Part shown: piece after piece, positions 51,155 to 63,666 of the stretch
How the letters are laid out: every line of letters starts with the position of its first letter
Position numbering within the stretch: position 1 is the first letter of the stretch
DNA from: Strix aluco
Lineage: Eukaryota > Chordata > Aves > Strigiformes > Strigidae
Reading direction: 5' to 3'
Length of the DNA stretch: 64,000 nucleotides
Assembly: GCF_031877795.1 (NCBI RefSeq)
Contig: NC_133943.1
Span: 11,215,001 to 11,279,000, forward strand
Notes under the pieces: generated by a model
What the model was told of the DNA's origin: nothing
The model's input: only the letters and a program-made list of their open reading frames with translations
Databases searched by the model: none
Translations under genes and position numbers: made by a program

Positions 51155-54100
51155 GCACAAATCCAGAGTGCCTTAAGAACTGTCAAGGGAGACAGTACCA
51201 ACAGAGTGGCAGGCATTTGGTTTTGTGAATATCTTCTTCCTGAACCTGGAGACTTCCTTTTCATTGCCTTCCTGCTCTGACATGACTCTAGGATGAACAG
51301 CCTCTGGGGAGGAGGAATTTGGTGACAGAAAAAAGGGAAAAGGAACCAGGACCTGGAAATACACTGGCCTACAGAGCATGGCTGTGCACTGTTCCCAGGC
51401 TCTCAAGACAGGGCTGAGGCAAGCAAGGACAAAGCAGCAGCTATTAGATCAATCTCTCAAAGATGTCTTCAAACATTACTTATCATCAACAACTAGAAGA
51501 GTTTCATCTCGTGTGAACAGCTCACTCCCCAGAGTTCCACCACATTCAACAAGATTATACTTATATTGAGAAGGGCTTTTTATTGACTCTTTTCTCTCAA
51601 ATAATTGATAAGCTGTTATTGTCATACCATTTTGATCAGTCTCAGCCCCAGTTGTGCCCAAGGTCTGGTCTAGTTCCAGCCCATCTCATTATCTAAAGCA
51701 CCAGAAGCAGGTGGTGTTTACAGGACTTGCTAGAAGAAACTGGATTTCTGCACAAAGAATACAAATCTGAAGGCCACAGTGGAAAACATAACTTACTCAG
51801 AACAAACACATTCAGCCATATTTGATTATTTCTTCACTGTCTTATTCCTATCCTATTTGTTTTTCCTTCTTCTTTCCCATCCATCATCATCTGTCAAAGT
51901 CAGGGAGGAAACTTCCACAGACTTCAGTGGTCTTTGAAAACTTTGAAACCTTCTGACATCTTTTCCCTGGGCAGCAAATCACCTCAGTTAGTTTCACCAT
52001 GTCCAAGTATGGGGAAAGCATTAAACCAGTGAATGAAATGAAGGTCATGAGAGGTTATCTAGGCCAATCTCTCTGATCCAGTTTGAACTTTTTTTTTTCC
52101 CCATGCTAAAAAAAGTAAGAACTGCACTATGCCAGGATGGATTCAGGGAGGTTTCGGGAAACCATAGATTAGACACCTTTGAAGGCTGATCTTGTTCTTT
52201 TCAATCGACGTGATGGAGAGGGTGGACTATTCTGACTGTAATTCTTTTTAATGTCAACCCCAAAAAAATAAAATTATCACAGTGAAAGGAAGTGGTAGAC
52301 ACTCACACCAGTGTCACCTGGAATCCTGAGCTCTACCATGACACCTCCAGCCCTTCATCACACTACCCAAAAGACACAATTTTCAGTCTAGACCAGTCCA
52401 CCAGAAGCTTTGTCACTTGTCCAGCTTCAGCTAATTTATACAAACACCTGGAATGTAAAGTTCAGATTCAACATATTTTTTTATGTTTTTTCATTCTCTG
52501 CCTTATTTTCTTTTATTCCCTTTTACTCACTTGTACAACTTCTACAGCTCTGCTCTCCCCCTCCATATCCTCTTCCATTCCTCATGGGAGAGGTAAGGCT
52601 GTATCCCACCAAACTACATGGGCCTTGGAGAATTTGCACATGCCTGAGGATAGCAGAACTTACTGGAAACACTTAGCTATACATGTTGAGGTACCACATC
52701 TCCACAGCGGCACTTCCCTCCCTGTTGCTGTGAGCCTGGTTGGCCAACATAGGGATCTTTGTACTCAGCAGCCCCTTTAGAGGAAGCTCCTAATTTCACA
52801 GTTTGCATAGCAGCTCTCCCACAGCCCTCCCCACTTCATATATACTCACCAGAGCGGACTCCCCAGTGTGTGCCAGCACACACCCCATCCTCTCTAAGCA
52901 CAGCTAAGACCCAAACCCTGAACTTAACCCCAGTTCTGCTTTGCAGATGCTGCTAGCATTTGCCAAGCTTTCCATTCAGTCATGCTCAGCTCAAAATTAG
53001 GCTCCATGCTAAGCACTGTGGGAAGCTGCAATGGAACAAAATGGACTACAAGGTTGTTGGACTTATTTTTCACTCCTTACATTAACTAATTAGCTTTCTT
53101 CCTCATTAAAGTCCCTTCAAGCATATCAATTACCCAGCTCTGATGGCAGGGACAGTACAATAGCCCTCAGTGCAATCAGATGAGTTGGAATTCAGCACAG
53201 CAGACCAACAGGGTGGAGGATTGGGTTACCCGTGTGTCAGCAAAAGGGCATTATTCTCCTGACCTCCCTTTTGCAACAAGAGCTGAATGGTGGGTAGGAG
53301 AGGGGAGAGGAAATGCCAGGAAAATAGCACAATAAGCATCTTCCTAGGAGCTGCAAGGGGAAACCAGTGCTGTGACAAAAGACAAGAGAAATATTTAAAT
53401 GTTGGTCTAAAATTAGGACAGCCTAAAACTTGGCCTCTCTCTTCTTTTGTTTCTCTCTAATGGGAGCAGCCTTGCAATTTCTGTCTTGGTTAAAAAAATT
53501 CTCTTGCTTCTCTCTAGGAAAATTGAGGGAATGGTGAAGACAAGGGATCCGTCTTAGCAGTGCCTCCCTCCGCTCTCAGAAGCTCGTGGCCCAGCACTCA
53601 CCCACAACAAACATGCATAGCCCAGCAGCTCAACAACAGCAGATTTCCATAGGTGAATTTTGGGTCAGGTTTTTCCAAGCCAATTTGCCCATCATTTGTT
53701 ACAGTAATACCATATTTGTGAATTGCTGCTCTTCCCTCTATTAACTGGGTTCTTTGCATTATCTTGTACCTGAGCTGTACGTTCCCCATCTGCCAGAGAC
53801 TATTACAGCTATGCTTACCTGAAATGCAAATGATTTCTTGAGTACCAACAAAAAAAAGGTAACAGCACTGACATTGTATCTGTTAATCTTAAACCACTAC
53901 ATTCAGTTGGTTACATCGATGAAGATACATTGCTCAGTGCAGCTGAATACTTAAAAGCACTGAGACAATAAGAATGCATTAAACTTTTATTTCCAGCACT
54001 ACAGCTACAATAAGCAATCAAAGAAATTGCCACTCTCCCAGGGCTCTGGATTGCCTAAAGGAAACTAACTTTTGTCTGTATGTGTGTGTGTGTGAAGAAA

Positions 54101-57100
54101 GATGGATAAAAGGATCTCAAATACCAGCTGCAGTGTGTTTGGCTACTTTGCGTTAGTCAAATGATGAGCAGTGAGCATTGCACAAAGCTCAGAAGGTGGC
54201 AATTTTATGCAGTCATATATAGGGAAGAAGAAATAAAGTATTTTTCACTCCAAGAATTTTATGATCAAGACCAGCTTTTTTTTTTTTTTTCAAATTAAAA
54301 ATTTATAGGAGACAATTACAAACCTGATATTCCTTTCAGATCCACATAGTGAAAAAACCTTTTACACAAGTCTTTCTTTCCCTTGATACAACATTTGGGA
54401 GCCTGTATGTCACTACATGACAGGTGTAACTCACCCTTCCACAAGTGGTAGCAATAGCAGGACTATCAAATCACATTATAGTTTCTAAAACTACAACAAA
54501 CAAATTTAAAAGCTCTCCAAAATTATACATGTTCCTGTTTGATTTATTCTTTTGGCATTTAATGATGTAGAAATTTCATTTCTCATGAAATATCTACAAA
54601 CTGGCCACTTCCCTCATGAAATACGCATGAATTAGAATTCCTTATGCTCTTGAGAAAACAAACCACTTTAATCTGAGAAAATGCTCAGTTTTATAATGTC
54701 AGAATGCTTTCTTTTCCTTTTTTGACTCAGAACCAGGGAGGTTTCAGAGAAGGAGGTGCTTGGCATGTTCCAACCTTTTAATGTGAAGGAAAACACTGTT
54801 TAAAAACAACCAAAAAACTGATAGACACAACTCCAAAACAAATCCTTGTTTTTCAAATGTTGTCTTCTTGTTTATTTTCCCACATTCCTTCAATGGGCAA
54901 AATTCTGTGGTAAGAAATCATAGTATTTAAATAACTTTCTTATTTCAATCCATATTTCTCTGTATATGTTTTCTCCGTACTGCAGATAAAGCTGTGTGAG
55001 TATCAATAAGGTATTTGCTACAAGAACCATAACATCATTTTCTCAATTTGATTAATATAGCTCTAGGAAAAAAAAAAATTCCCCCATCACCCCGTGTGCA
55101 CAATTGTCTCACAATAGCGTCTTTCATCAAAGAATCTGCAAGAGCTTTACTGAGAAGCAGTGCTATGTGTACTTTACAGTGTATTAAAAATAACCTTTTC
55201 TAGAAGCCCTTCATGTGAAATAACAGTTGGGTTTTTTTTAATATCCAGTATGCAGCATTTTTATTTCAGACTTTAAAAGTGGGAAGTTACTGCAAGTTAC
55301 AGACTTAAGATGGATCAGGGGGGCTTTGGACAATTTTAAAATTAACCCCAAAGCCTATCACTTGGGCAGCCAGACACTGAAGTGCCTAAAAAGCAAACGT
55401 GTTGGAAAGCATTTCCACTGCGAGCTGTGTTAGGCCCCACAATGAGTAAATACAGGAGTACGGATGGCCTCTCAAATCCCAGATGAGTGCACAGCCGAGT
55501 GTGTCAAATCATGGCCAAGGCCATGCTCCCCAGAAACAATGTTCAAGGCATCACAGCCAACCAGCCTTCATGTCAGGTGGAGTTGTTCGTACAAAGAATG
55601 AGCCTTTGGGCAGCCAGAAGCTCTGCAGAGCAGACGGGTTTTAGTTTAGAGCTTTAAGCATTTCTAACTCTGTCAGTCTCTCCCTCAGTTTGGGATTTCT
55701 GTAGCAACTTGGGCTGTTACACACACCTTTTCTTCGCATTCTTTCATTGTTTTCCAGTTCCAGAAAGATATCAAACTAACATCCTCTCACCCCACCCCCA
55801 AAATATCAAGGGGATATTTTAAAATTAGAGGCAGAAAAACATTTCCCTTTGCAAATGGAACAGCCGTGTGAAAAAGGAGTGCATCTCCTTCTCATAATGG
55901 GAAGGGATGAGGAGGATAGGACACACAAGCCTAAAACGAAAGCCTCAGGAAGGAGATTTCATGAAGAAATGTGGTTTTGTTCCTTGAGAATAAGCAGCAT
56001 CTTCCTGAGACCTATCATTTTGATTCACTGTTTCATGTGTAAATAATTTACTAGGCTAAAAGGTCAAGAGCTGCAGGTCCTTAGAGAAGGGAAGAAAACT
56101 GCAAGCTGTAAATAAGGGACAAGTAACTTCTGTGGAGCATAAGATGTGTTATGAGGCTACGCACAGATATACATATGCACATATCCACAAAGAAATAGGC
56201 TAAAGCAGAGCTCCAGAACTAGCATACAGAGGCAGAAATAACCTCTACTCTGTGTTTTCTCTCCCTTGAACTTGACTTGAGAGCAGAAAGTACAGAGAAT
56301 ATGATCTTTTGGGATAGAAATTACACTTTTAAATTAGATCCATGATGCCCAGATGTACTGCTGATGGATGCATGAAACAGAGGGGCAAAAGAAATTAATT
56401 TTCAGCCTACTTGTTTTCATCTTTTCATCCTCTAATGTCAGGATAATTGCTCTTCTACTCCTGGATGTGACAGAGTCTAGTCCTTGCCTCTCTCCAGAAG
56501 GTAAGTGAACAGCTGGTTTCCTTTCTGACACCAGTGTATTTCCAATCACCTGTCAGGCAGCATTAGGTCCCTAAATGCTTACAGCATGTCATGCTTTCCT
56601 CCCACACAGAAACTCTAAATATGGGGCTTCATTCCCCGGTTTGAGGTAAGATAGAGCAAGGAGAAGAAAAGGGTCAAACCCTGTTCAGGTTCAAAACCAT
56701 AGAGAATTTCAGGGAAGAAATTCTTGAAAGATGATGAAGTAGAAAGAAGCAAGGGACCATGGACTATCATAGTGTGTTATCCTGACACAGATATCAAAAT
56801 GGAAAGATCAGAAATAAGCAGCACTTTATCCCTCACACATCACTCCTTACTGTTTTTTATAGCAGTACTGCCCTCAATTGTAAAATCTGTGGTATGGAAA
56901 GTGAGATATTTCTCAGGCAAGAAAGGTAAACACTGCACTTTGAAAAACATGATTTTGTCCAGCAGTTTGCACAGATAGCCTCAGTTTTTTGGTTTTACTC
57001 CCGTCTCTGAGACTACATTCCAGAGCAATCACAAGCAATTCATTTTACCACCAAAAAGCCTGTATTTCCCTGCATAGTGGGGCAGTTACTGAATTCATCA

Positions 57101-57585
57101 GCTCTACTGGCATTTTTTAATAAACATTTATAAAGCATGTGAAAACTTCAAATGAAAGTCAATTATTCCAATGTATTATATTACACAGATATACTACAAG
57201 GTTTCATTTGATGATCTAGTATGGAAAATTACCCCCTTCTGCATATATGGCAATAATATTTATATTATTTTTCCCACATGCTTTTAGTCTTTCATAATAA
57301 TGGAAACAATGATATAAGAATGAACAATTGACATTTCTGTTTGAGGACACAGCATGCATCTCCTCTGAAAAGTTCTGCAGCAGCTCTGCTTTACAAATTT
57401 ATTTTCCTTAGGTACTTAAAGATACAGTACTTTGACGTCCAGGTTGTTTCAGTTACAAGATAGAAACAACCAAAGAGATACAGAATAAAACACCATTCTG
57501 GAGATGGGCATGCTGTATGCAAATTCTGTCTACATAAGTCTCTATATACCTGCTGTGGTAACACCCAGATACTTCTAAAGGTATG
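51155..57585. other. Non-coding DNA, no gene seen
   Basis: From 53.8 kb onward this is the most AT-rich part of the window, with very few open frames. There is a run of 15 T at 54276-54290, an 18-base TG-rich alternating tract at 54077-54094 and an A run at about 55069-55079. The plus-strand frame at 52292-52780 (162 codons) matches nothing I know. Sequence near 52048-52080 faintly recalls a CR1 3' end but is too diverged to call. Confidence 0.6.
54276..54290. repeat. Poly(T) tract
   Basis: Fifteen consecutive T, preceded by GACCAGC and followed by CAAATTAAAAATTTATAGGA. No retroposed body with a matching orientation is visible next to it. Confidence 0.9.
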
Positions 57586-57590
57586 TTATC

Positions 57591-57619
57591 CATATGCACG
57601 CGCACACATGTGCATATAT
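57591..57619. repeat. 29-bp alternating purine/pyrimidine tract
   Basis: This is the longest uninterrupted pyrimidine-purine alternation I found in the window, running from CATATGCACG through CGCACACATG to TGCATATAT. It contains CG and CA steps in the middle. It also has inverted arms TATGCAC and GTGCATA, so it could extrude as a hairpin as well as flip to Z-DNA. It lies about 80 bp from the MITE-like element at 57697. Confidence 0.75.
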
Positions 57620-57696
57620 TTATATTTACATATAAAATAAGCCAATATATAAAATGCAATATAGTGCTTTGCACCAAGAATATTTGTAATGCTAGA

Positions 57697-57793
57697 GGGC
57701 CCAGTCTTGCAAGTAATACATAAAAACTGAACCTCATGAGTAAATCTATTGTATTGAAATTGTTACCATTAGCACAGTTGCAGGATTGGGGCC
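57697..57793. mobile_element. Palindromic MITE-like element, about 97 bp
   Basis: The left end GGGCCCAGTCTTGCAAG and the right end GTTGCAGGATTGGGGCC are imperfect inverted repeats: the right end reverse-complements to GGCCCCAATCCTGCAAC, matching 13 of 17. The inside keeps traces of the palindrome (CTCATGAGTAAAT, ATTGTATTGAAATTG). The pattern 'GGGCCCAATCCTGCAAA...TTGCAGGATTGGGGCC' is familiar from bird, crocodile and turtle genomes as a non-autonomous DNA transposon. No exact target-site duplication can be seen. This is the clearest of the MITE-like elements here. Confidence 0.6.
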
Positions 57794-57799
57794 TTAGTC

Positions 57800-60700
57800 T
57801 GAGTTGAGGCTGATTCAGAAAGTGTGTCATATATACAGTATATGTTCCATGGATAATATGCTGCCCAGCATGAATGGTAAACATGCAGGGAATACACGAT
57901 TTCTTCCGGGGCTCTGGATCCTCTGAAAGGTTGGCAGGCTGGGTGCATGGTGCACATTCTTTAGGAGAGAATTATGGGCTGAGGAACATTCCTCTGACTT
58001 CTCAACTCTTTCAATAACTTGCCACCTGTGTAGCCAAGCTGTTCGTTCTGTAAATCTACGGGATCTAAAAACTCTGGCAGTTCCTCTGGCTGCCAAAGAA
58101 AGCTCACTGCAGCGCTGACCCCAATCCATCCAAACACACAGCAAATACTGCATTAACTAGTTCAAAGTTTGATGCAAAGATTAAACAGAAAGCTTGGAAC
58201 TGGTGACACCAAATGGACCACACACTCACACATTTTCTCTACTTCAGAGGCTTCTGCACTGCTCTCTAGTTATCACCACAGTGCAGAGAACTAGGGTTGT
58301 ATTCCTGAACATCCTACCAAGTGAAAGGAACAAGAATCTGAGCTTCTGCAAAATGATACAACCCTACAAAAAGTAGGCAAACTTGGCCCAAATCCAGTGG
58401 ACACTGCTTGTATACTCCTAACAGAGAAGAGCAAATTTAGCCTCATTGACACCGCTGCTGGATTCACCTTGGTTTATAGTCAGCTTGTACTAAATCACAC
58501 GTTATAGTTCTCATGCACAGACGTATCAGGGTAATATCTAGGTTGCAAACACACCAGGGAAAAAGCTCACCTGCTAATAACAGCAAACCAGATTTGGGTC
58601 TGTACTGCTGGAGGTCCCAGCACAGGGAGAAAGGGAGGCAGCTTCTACAGCTCCTACCCAGGAGCAGCGGTGTTTTGCACTGCACAAGCTATGGCTGCCT
58701 TGTTGTCAACTCTAGCTTCAGCAGCATTTCACAGGAACATGGAATTACTGGAGTAGAAGTGTGCCCGTCTTCTCCACCACTTCCATCCCAGAAAGCCTTT
58801 CCTGCAGAGGAAGTGGAAGGAGGTGGTGAAGAAACCTAGCACTGATGTTACTTCCCCTGGCAAAAATGGGCATCTGACAGATGTGTAATTTTGAGCATCC
58901 TAGGCTGGGTAACAAAATTCAAAGTGCAACTGCAGTAAGGCCCTGAAATGGTTTCCCTTTATTTTTTGATAGCATGTCATGATTCCTAGGGGGTTTCTCC
59001 TACATGAATATTAGAAGAACAATCTTTAAAATTAATTTTAAGCTTTTTTGTTTATAAATAGTTTGGATTTACAGAGGGGAAATTCCATGCAGAGAAGGGA
59101 ATGCCTGCATACCTACTGAGCTTTGTCTAACCTCCTGAGGTTAACCTAGACTTTCTTTCACACTACCCTGATTCCTCATTTCAGAAAAGGAGATTTCTCT
59201 CTCTCTGCCCCAAATCATTCCCAGCACCGAGCTCTGCAGAACTGGTAATGAGGGACATCTTGGAGCACCGAGAGTTCAAGTCTCCATTCATTGTCTTTAA
59301 ATGGACATCTGAGCCTTTATTCTGAAAGCATTATCTGCAATTTCAGAACCATCCCAGGCAGCCTCTGCTCCCAGACACCACTCCCAAATTACTGATACAG
59401 CTTGTAATTTACTATTACAGTTTTGACATCTGATTTTTCCCAAACACATTGAGCTCCTTACTCTATTCCCAAACCCAAAACACACAGGCAATGCAAAATC
59501 ATAGTCCCTGTTCAATGCTCTGTGGCCTAGTCTATCAAGAAACCCAACGTTGTTGCTAGAAGACTATAATTTTTCAGTTAAAATGGCCAGAGTTAATCAT
59601 TTCATTGCTAGCAGCCTGAATGTGTGTGCACATGTGCGCGTGAGAGAGGCAGTGGGAGTGCGTGAATATGTAAGTTCACCCTTCACCTCTGCAACAGTCC
59701 CCATGGTAAGTCCGTCTGAGTTCCAGCACATAGTGCCTGGCCACAGCCACCAGATTTCTCTGTCTAATCATTGGCAAGGACAAAGCTGTTCAAAACTAGA
59801 CCCAGTAACTGTCTTTTTAAATTTTGTGGCCAGAGGTTGTCAGGACAAGGAAGAGAAAACTGCCAACTATGTCTCCTCCATACAGCCTGTGTCTTTTAAC
59901 AATACAGGAGCTGGAGGTGGAAAACCTCAAGAAAGGAAAATGAACCTTCCCTTCTTCCCAGCCACAGTGATTGCCCCCACCCCAAATCCTCACAATCAGG
60001 GACTGGTATCTCAAATTGTTCTGTAGGGAAAAGCTACACACATTGTCTAAGGCAGAAATCTTGCCAACAGTGCTGTATGAAACAGGGTTTACAACATACT
60101 CTGGGTTTTTCTGCCTCTCCAGCAGCTGACCTGTTCCCGAGCACTGGAGATGGGCAGATTATACCAGGCCTGTTATCAGGCAAAAGCATGAAAAGGTAGA
60201 AAGCTGGTCTCCGCTGCCAAGGAAGAGAACAAACTCATATCTCCACAGAGGGATAATACAGAATAAAGGATACACCCCTCAGCGGTAATTGCATTTCTGC
60301 AGACTTAATGAAAATCAGAAGCTGGGTGGACAGGGACCCACATGAGTGTCATCACTGAGGAAAATGCAGGCAGGACTCCACTGCTGTGTATTCTGCAGAG
60401 TGAGCACCAGACTGCCAGCTACACCATCCCGTGCGCGACAGAAGGATCACACTGCACAACAATGCAGTTTTTAGTGATAGCTTTGAGGAGCAGGGAGGAC
60501 TTGAGCACCCATGAAACCTGACTTCATTCACAACACTTTAATGGAACAACTTGGTTTTGTCAGCCAATACAATGTCTGTGAACTCTTTGTAGGCAGCTGT
60601 AGCAGAGGGTAACTTTTCCCCTGTCATATCAGAATTTCCAGGGAAAGAGGTGCTGGTTTACAGCTCTTGTGATAGTGACAACAGGAGGGGGAGTGGAGAA

Positions 60701-61345
60701 TCGGGGCTGAGAAAAGAGGAAACCTGAAAGGCAGAGGTGGCAAACACAGGCAAAAGTACTGAGCTCTGGCTCTGATCATCTGCGGTAGAAAACTGTGACT
60801 CTGGAAGGATGGTCACTTGCAAATTGAAATTACAGTTAAGTATCCTCATCTCCATGGTCAATCATGGGAATGGGTTTCAGGGGAATAATGACATAGGGAA
60901 AAAAAACCCTGTTGCTTGGATTGTCATTTTGATCCAAATAAATTTCTAAGAATTTTTTTTCTAATTATTTCTCCTGAAATAAACTTTCTCTCTAAGGTTT
61001 ACAAGTTTGCTTCCCCCACAGCCTATTTATCACAATTTATCCCATTGTGAGAATTGCATCTTCAAAAGCAGCAGCAAACAGGTAAGGGTTCTCCCTGATT
61101 CTCCTACTGACCTGAACTGTGCAAACTGCCTAAAGCTTTCCTTGAGGGCATGGATATAGGGAGAGTTCACAAATCTCATAGATTTTGTACTATGATGCAA
61201 GGAGAGGTCCACAGTTCTCCTCCCTGGGGGATGGGCTCCTTTATCTATCCCACCACAATTTAATATGCTTGCCTGTGTGCTATGATGCTGGAGCAAAAAT
61301 ATCCAGACAGATTAGATTAAATACTATGTTTTTCTCGTGCCCCAG
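57800..61345. other. Non-coding DNA, no gene seen
   Basis: Unique mixed sequence. The longest plus-strand frame, 59550-60026 (158 codons), matches no known protein and crosses the simple-sequence tract at 59620. T-rich pieces lie near 60953-60960. No RNA gene or convincing exon was found. Confidence 0.6.
59620..59642. repeat. Alternating purine/pyrimidine tract, Z-DNA-prone
   Basis: About 23 bases of strict alternation, reading TGTGTGTGCACATGTGCGCG between 59621 and 59640, with CG steps at the right end. The central TGTGTGCACA segment is self-complementary. This is the third such tract within 9.2 kb. Confidence 0.7.
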
Positions 61346-61349
61346 CTAC

Positions 61350-61450
61350 AGATCTCAAAACTGTGAAATAGTGCTTGACCTAGGTCACACAGTCAGCCAA
61401 CTTGTAAGCAGAACCCAGGAATCCTAGTTATCCCTGCTAACTACCAGCTT
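61350..61450 (-). repeat. MIR-like ancient SINE fragment
   Basis: The plus strand reads AAACTGTGAAATAGTGCTTG, then ACCTAGGTCACACAGTCAGC and CAACTTGTAAGCAGAACCCA followed by GGAATCCTAG. This tracks the reverse complement of MIR: 'aaactgaggcacagagaggttaag', 'cttgcccaaggtcacacagct' and 'agtaagtggcagagccgggattcgaaccca'. The GGTCACACAG core is exact. Confidence 0.6.
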
Positions 61451-61454
61451 TACC

Positions 61455-62060
61455 CCTTCCCCCACTCCCTGAAACACCAATTGCATGTCCCTTTGTGCTA
61501 TCCTGAGAAACAGATCACCGCATCCACCTACAGATAAAGGAAGAGGCCTAACACAGGGACTGTGAGCAGTGCTTTGCTAGTAATGTCAGCATCAGCACTG
61601 CTCTCCCATCTCAGCACCATCAAGGCAGTTCCAGAGAAGCTGCCATGGCTGGGGATGGTGACAGAATTTAACTGAAGCAAGAAGCTGCTCTGGGTGCTGC
61701 AGCTGGGAGGCATCCTGTGTACGAGAGGTTTGCAGTAAGGCTTTATGTCTCCTGCATCATGGATGCTCTGTGTCTCTTTGAGTAATTTGTTAATTGGGAG
61801 GAATTTGCACTTGTGGCAGTCCCCAGTAAATCCTGGGTGGGATTCTCCTAAACGCAATGTACTGTTGAGAGGCTGATTTTGCCTTTGAGGTTGCTCGCTC
61901 CCAGCCCCACAGAGGGAAGGAGCCCTTCCCAGGACAGCGGGAAACTCGTGCGAAAAATAACTACCTTCTCTTTAGCTCTCTTTCTGCTGCTGCGATTTAG
62001 GCGGGCAGAGAGAGACCATCCTTCTGGCTTCTGCTGCTTGTTCCCACATGACTCAGAGGG
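61455..62060. other. Non-coding DNA before the GC-rich patch
   Basis: Unique sequence of rising GC content. A 183-codon minus-strand frame (61848-62399) begins beyond the GC-rich patch and ends here. It has no recognisable domain, and its openness is largely explained by the lack of AT-rich stop codons in the GC patch. Confidence 0.5.
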
Positions 62061-62067
62061 ACGAATT

Positions 62068-62235
62068 AGTCCCTGCCTCGCCGGCCACCGCCTGCCCTCT
62101 GCCGGGGCCGCCGCTCCGCTTCCCTGACCGTCGGGAAACCCGGACCGGGCTGCCGGGACCGGGCCCTGCCAGCAGCCACTTGCTTGGATCGTCCCGTCAG
62201 ACCTCCCCGGGGTCCCCTGCCCGCAGGAGGAGTCA
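62068..62235. promoter_or_regulatory. Small GC/CpG-rich patch, possible promoter
   Basis: The segment is strongly GC-rich with frequent CpG (GCCTCGCCGGCCACCGCCTG, GGGGCCGCCGCTCCGC, CGTCGGGAAACCCGGACCGG and similar), while its flanks are ordinary. Short CCGGGACCGGG-type repeats lie near 62138-62165. It may be an alternative first exon or promoter of the gene at the right end, a divergent transcript start, or an isolated GC-rich element. No TATA box or clear start codon decides between these. Confidence 0.35.
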
Positions 62236-62239
62236 AGGC

Positions 62240-63560
62240 CGTGTCCCCTAAGAAGTACAGAACGAGGAGATGCAGGCTCATGCAAGATTTTTGTCTCAGA
62301 AAAAATGTTTACGTGCTGGTTGCAGAAGTCTCCAGCATGTGCTGTCGATGCTGCTGTATGTACTGCCCCAGCACAGGGCTTGAACGAACAGTAACACACC
62401 CCAGTGGATCGCAGTGGGGCAGGGCGTTATGTCAGTTAGATTAATGCATTCCTACCCGGGGTTATCTTCACGTGAAAGGGCAGTGCCTGCACTAGCACGA
62501 TGCCAGCAAACTCTGTGCTGGCGTGAGCTGGTCACAAGTGGTGGGGAGAAAGGGCTGCTGGCAGCTGTCAGGCAGGAATGTGATTCCACGGATACTTCCG
62601 AGTGCCTGGATGAGTCGTGGGAGGTTTACACCAGACTTCGAGTCAGCCAACACGGACTAGTGACAGTGACGAGGCGTCCAGCCAGAGGGACAGCTTTTCC
62701 ATTCCAGCAGGAGAGCACCCATGTGTCTCCACAGAACACAACAGTTGCATGAGACACTTTTGTCAGTGTAAAGCTCAGGCTCTATACACGCTACCATTTT
62801 TCCCTCTTCTCTCCTCAAAGCTGCCAGATGGAAAGGGATAGCTTACGCCGCTTCCAAGCTGCTGAATTTTAATCAGGTAGAGGAAGACAATGCGTTGCAC
62901 ACAAAACATGGCCATCTTTTTGCTCGTTCAGTAGAATTCAAAGTGAAAGGTGAGGATGTACTTAGGCAGTGCATCTTTGTGGAGGACTGGATTATTACAT
63001 TTATGCACAGCTTGTCCTCCTGCAGTTAAGGTGGGAATATCCTAATGAGTCCAAATCTTCTTCACAATGTGACTAGGAAAGAAAAAAACACTAACACATA
63101 GAATGTGTACCCTGTAGGTTAACAGAGGCCCCCTTGATCCTTCACACAGCAGGGACCAATATCGAGTTAAGCCTTTGGCACTGCCCACCCTTTACTAGCG
63201 GTGTAACAAATGAAATACAGGTCCCAGTGGAAATCCAGGATGATCCCACGCAAATTGATTTTTTTTCTGAATTTACATCAGTGCTGTCGTCACTACACCA
63301 TTGAAAAACACTCTTAAGTCACAACCTGGCAGATATCCTCAGGGCAGTCCGAGAGGACAGGGATCCCAGACCGCCAAGCAGCACACCCAGAGGGGCCCGC
63401 GAGATGCTGAGGTAAACCCGGGGCCCTCTGCCCCAATCACTGCACCTGGGGAGCGGAGGCCTGACCGACTCTGCTCCGGGCAGACCCAGGGAGCAGAGCA
63501 CTGCGTGCTCAGCGTCCTGTGACCGACCTGGTGAGCTTATAATAGCACCACAACCACACT
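62240..63560. other. Non-coding DNA upstream of the CpG island
   Basis: Ordinary composition down to about 63.3 kb, then a CpG-richer shoulder (63330-63560) leading into the island. No coding exon is recognised. Because the island carries divergent ZNF143-type sites, any minus-strand transcript starting near 63.6 kb would run through this stretch. Confidence 0.5.
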
Positions 63561-63630
63561 GCTCGCCGGGGCAGCCGCGGCCCCAGACAGGCCGCTGGGC
63601 GGGGGAAGGCCGACACGCCTCCCCCCTCGA

Positions 63631-63650
63631 ACTACAATTCCCAAGATGCA
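63631..63650 (+). promoter_or_regulatory. ZNF143/Staf-type site, forward
   Basis: ACTACAATTCCCAAGATGCA matches the long ZNF143 (Staf, SBS-type) consensus ACTACAATTCCCAGMATGC with one clear difference. The motif is known from promoters of many housekeeping genes, often at divergent gene pairs, and is also bound by THAP11/HCFC1-containing complexes. It lies about 276 bp upstream of the ATG at 63907. Confidence 0.8.
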
Positions 63651-63666
63651 TCGCAAACGCAAGGAG

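Noticed and set aside
52020..52260. Text near GGTTATCTAGGCCAATCTCT that recalls a CR1 3' end
   Set aside because: Only a short stretch is similar and neither the terminal repeats nor ORF2 residues are visible.
52292..52780. 162-codon plus-strand frame with a hydrophobic middle
   Set aside because: The hydrophobic part comes from a TTTT/CTTT-rich pyrimidine tract, a typical artefact of non-coding DNA.
61848..62399. 183-codon open frame on the minus strand, the longest in the window
   Set aside because: It owes its length to the GC-rich patch at 62068-62235, has mixed composition and no recognisable domain, and its ends fall in ordinary DNA.
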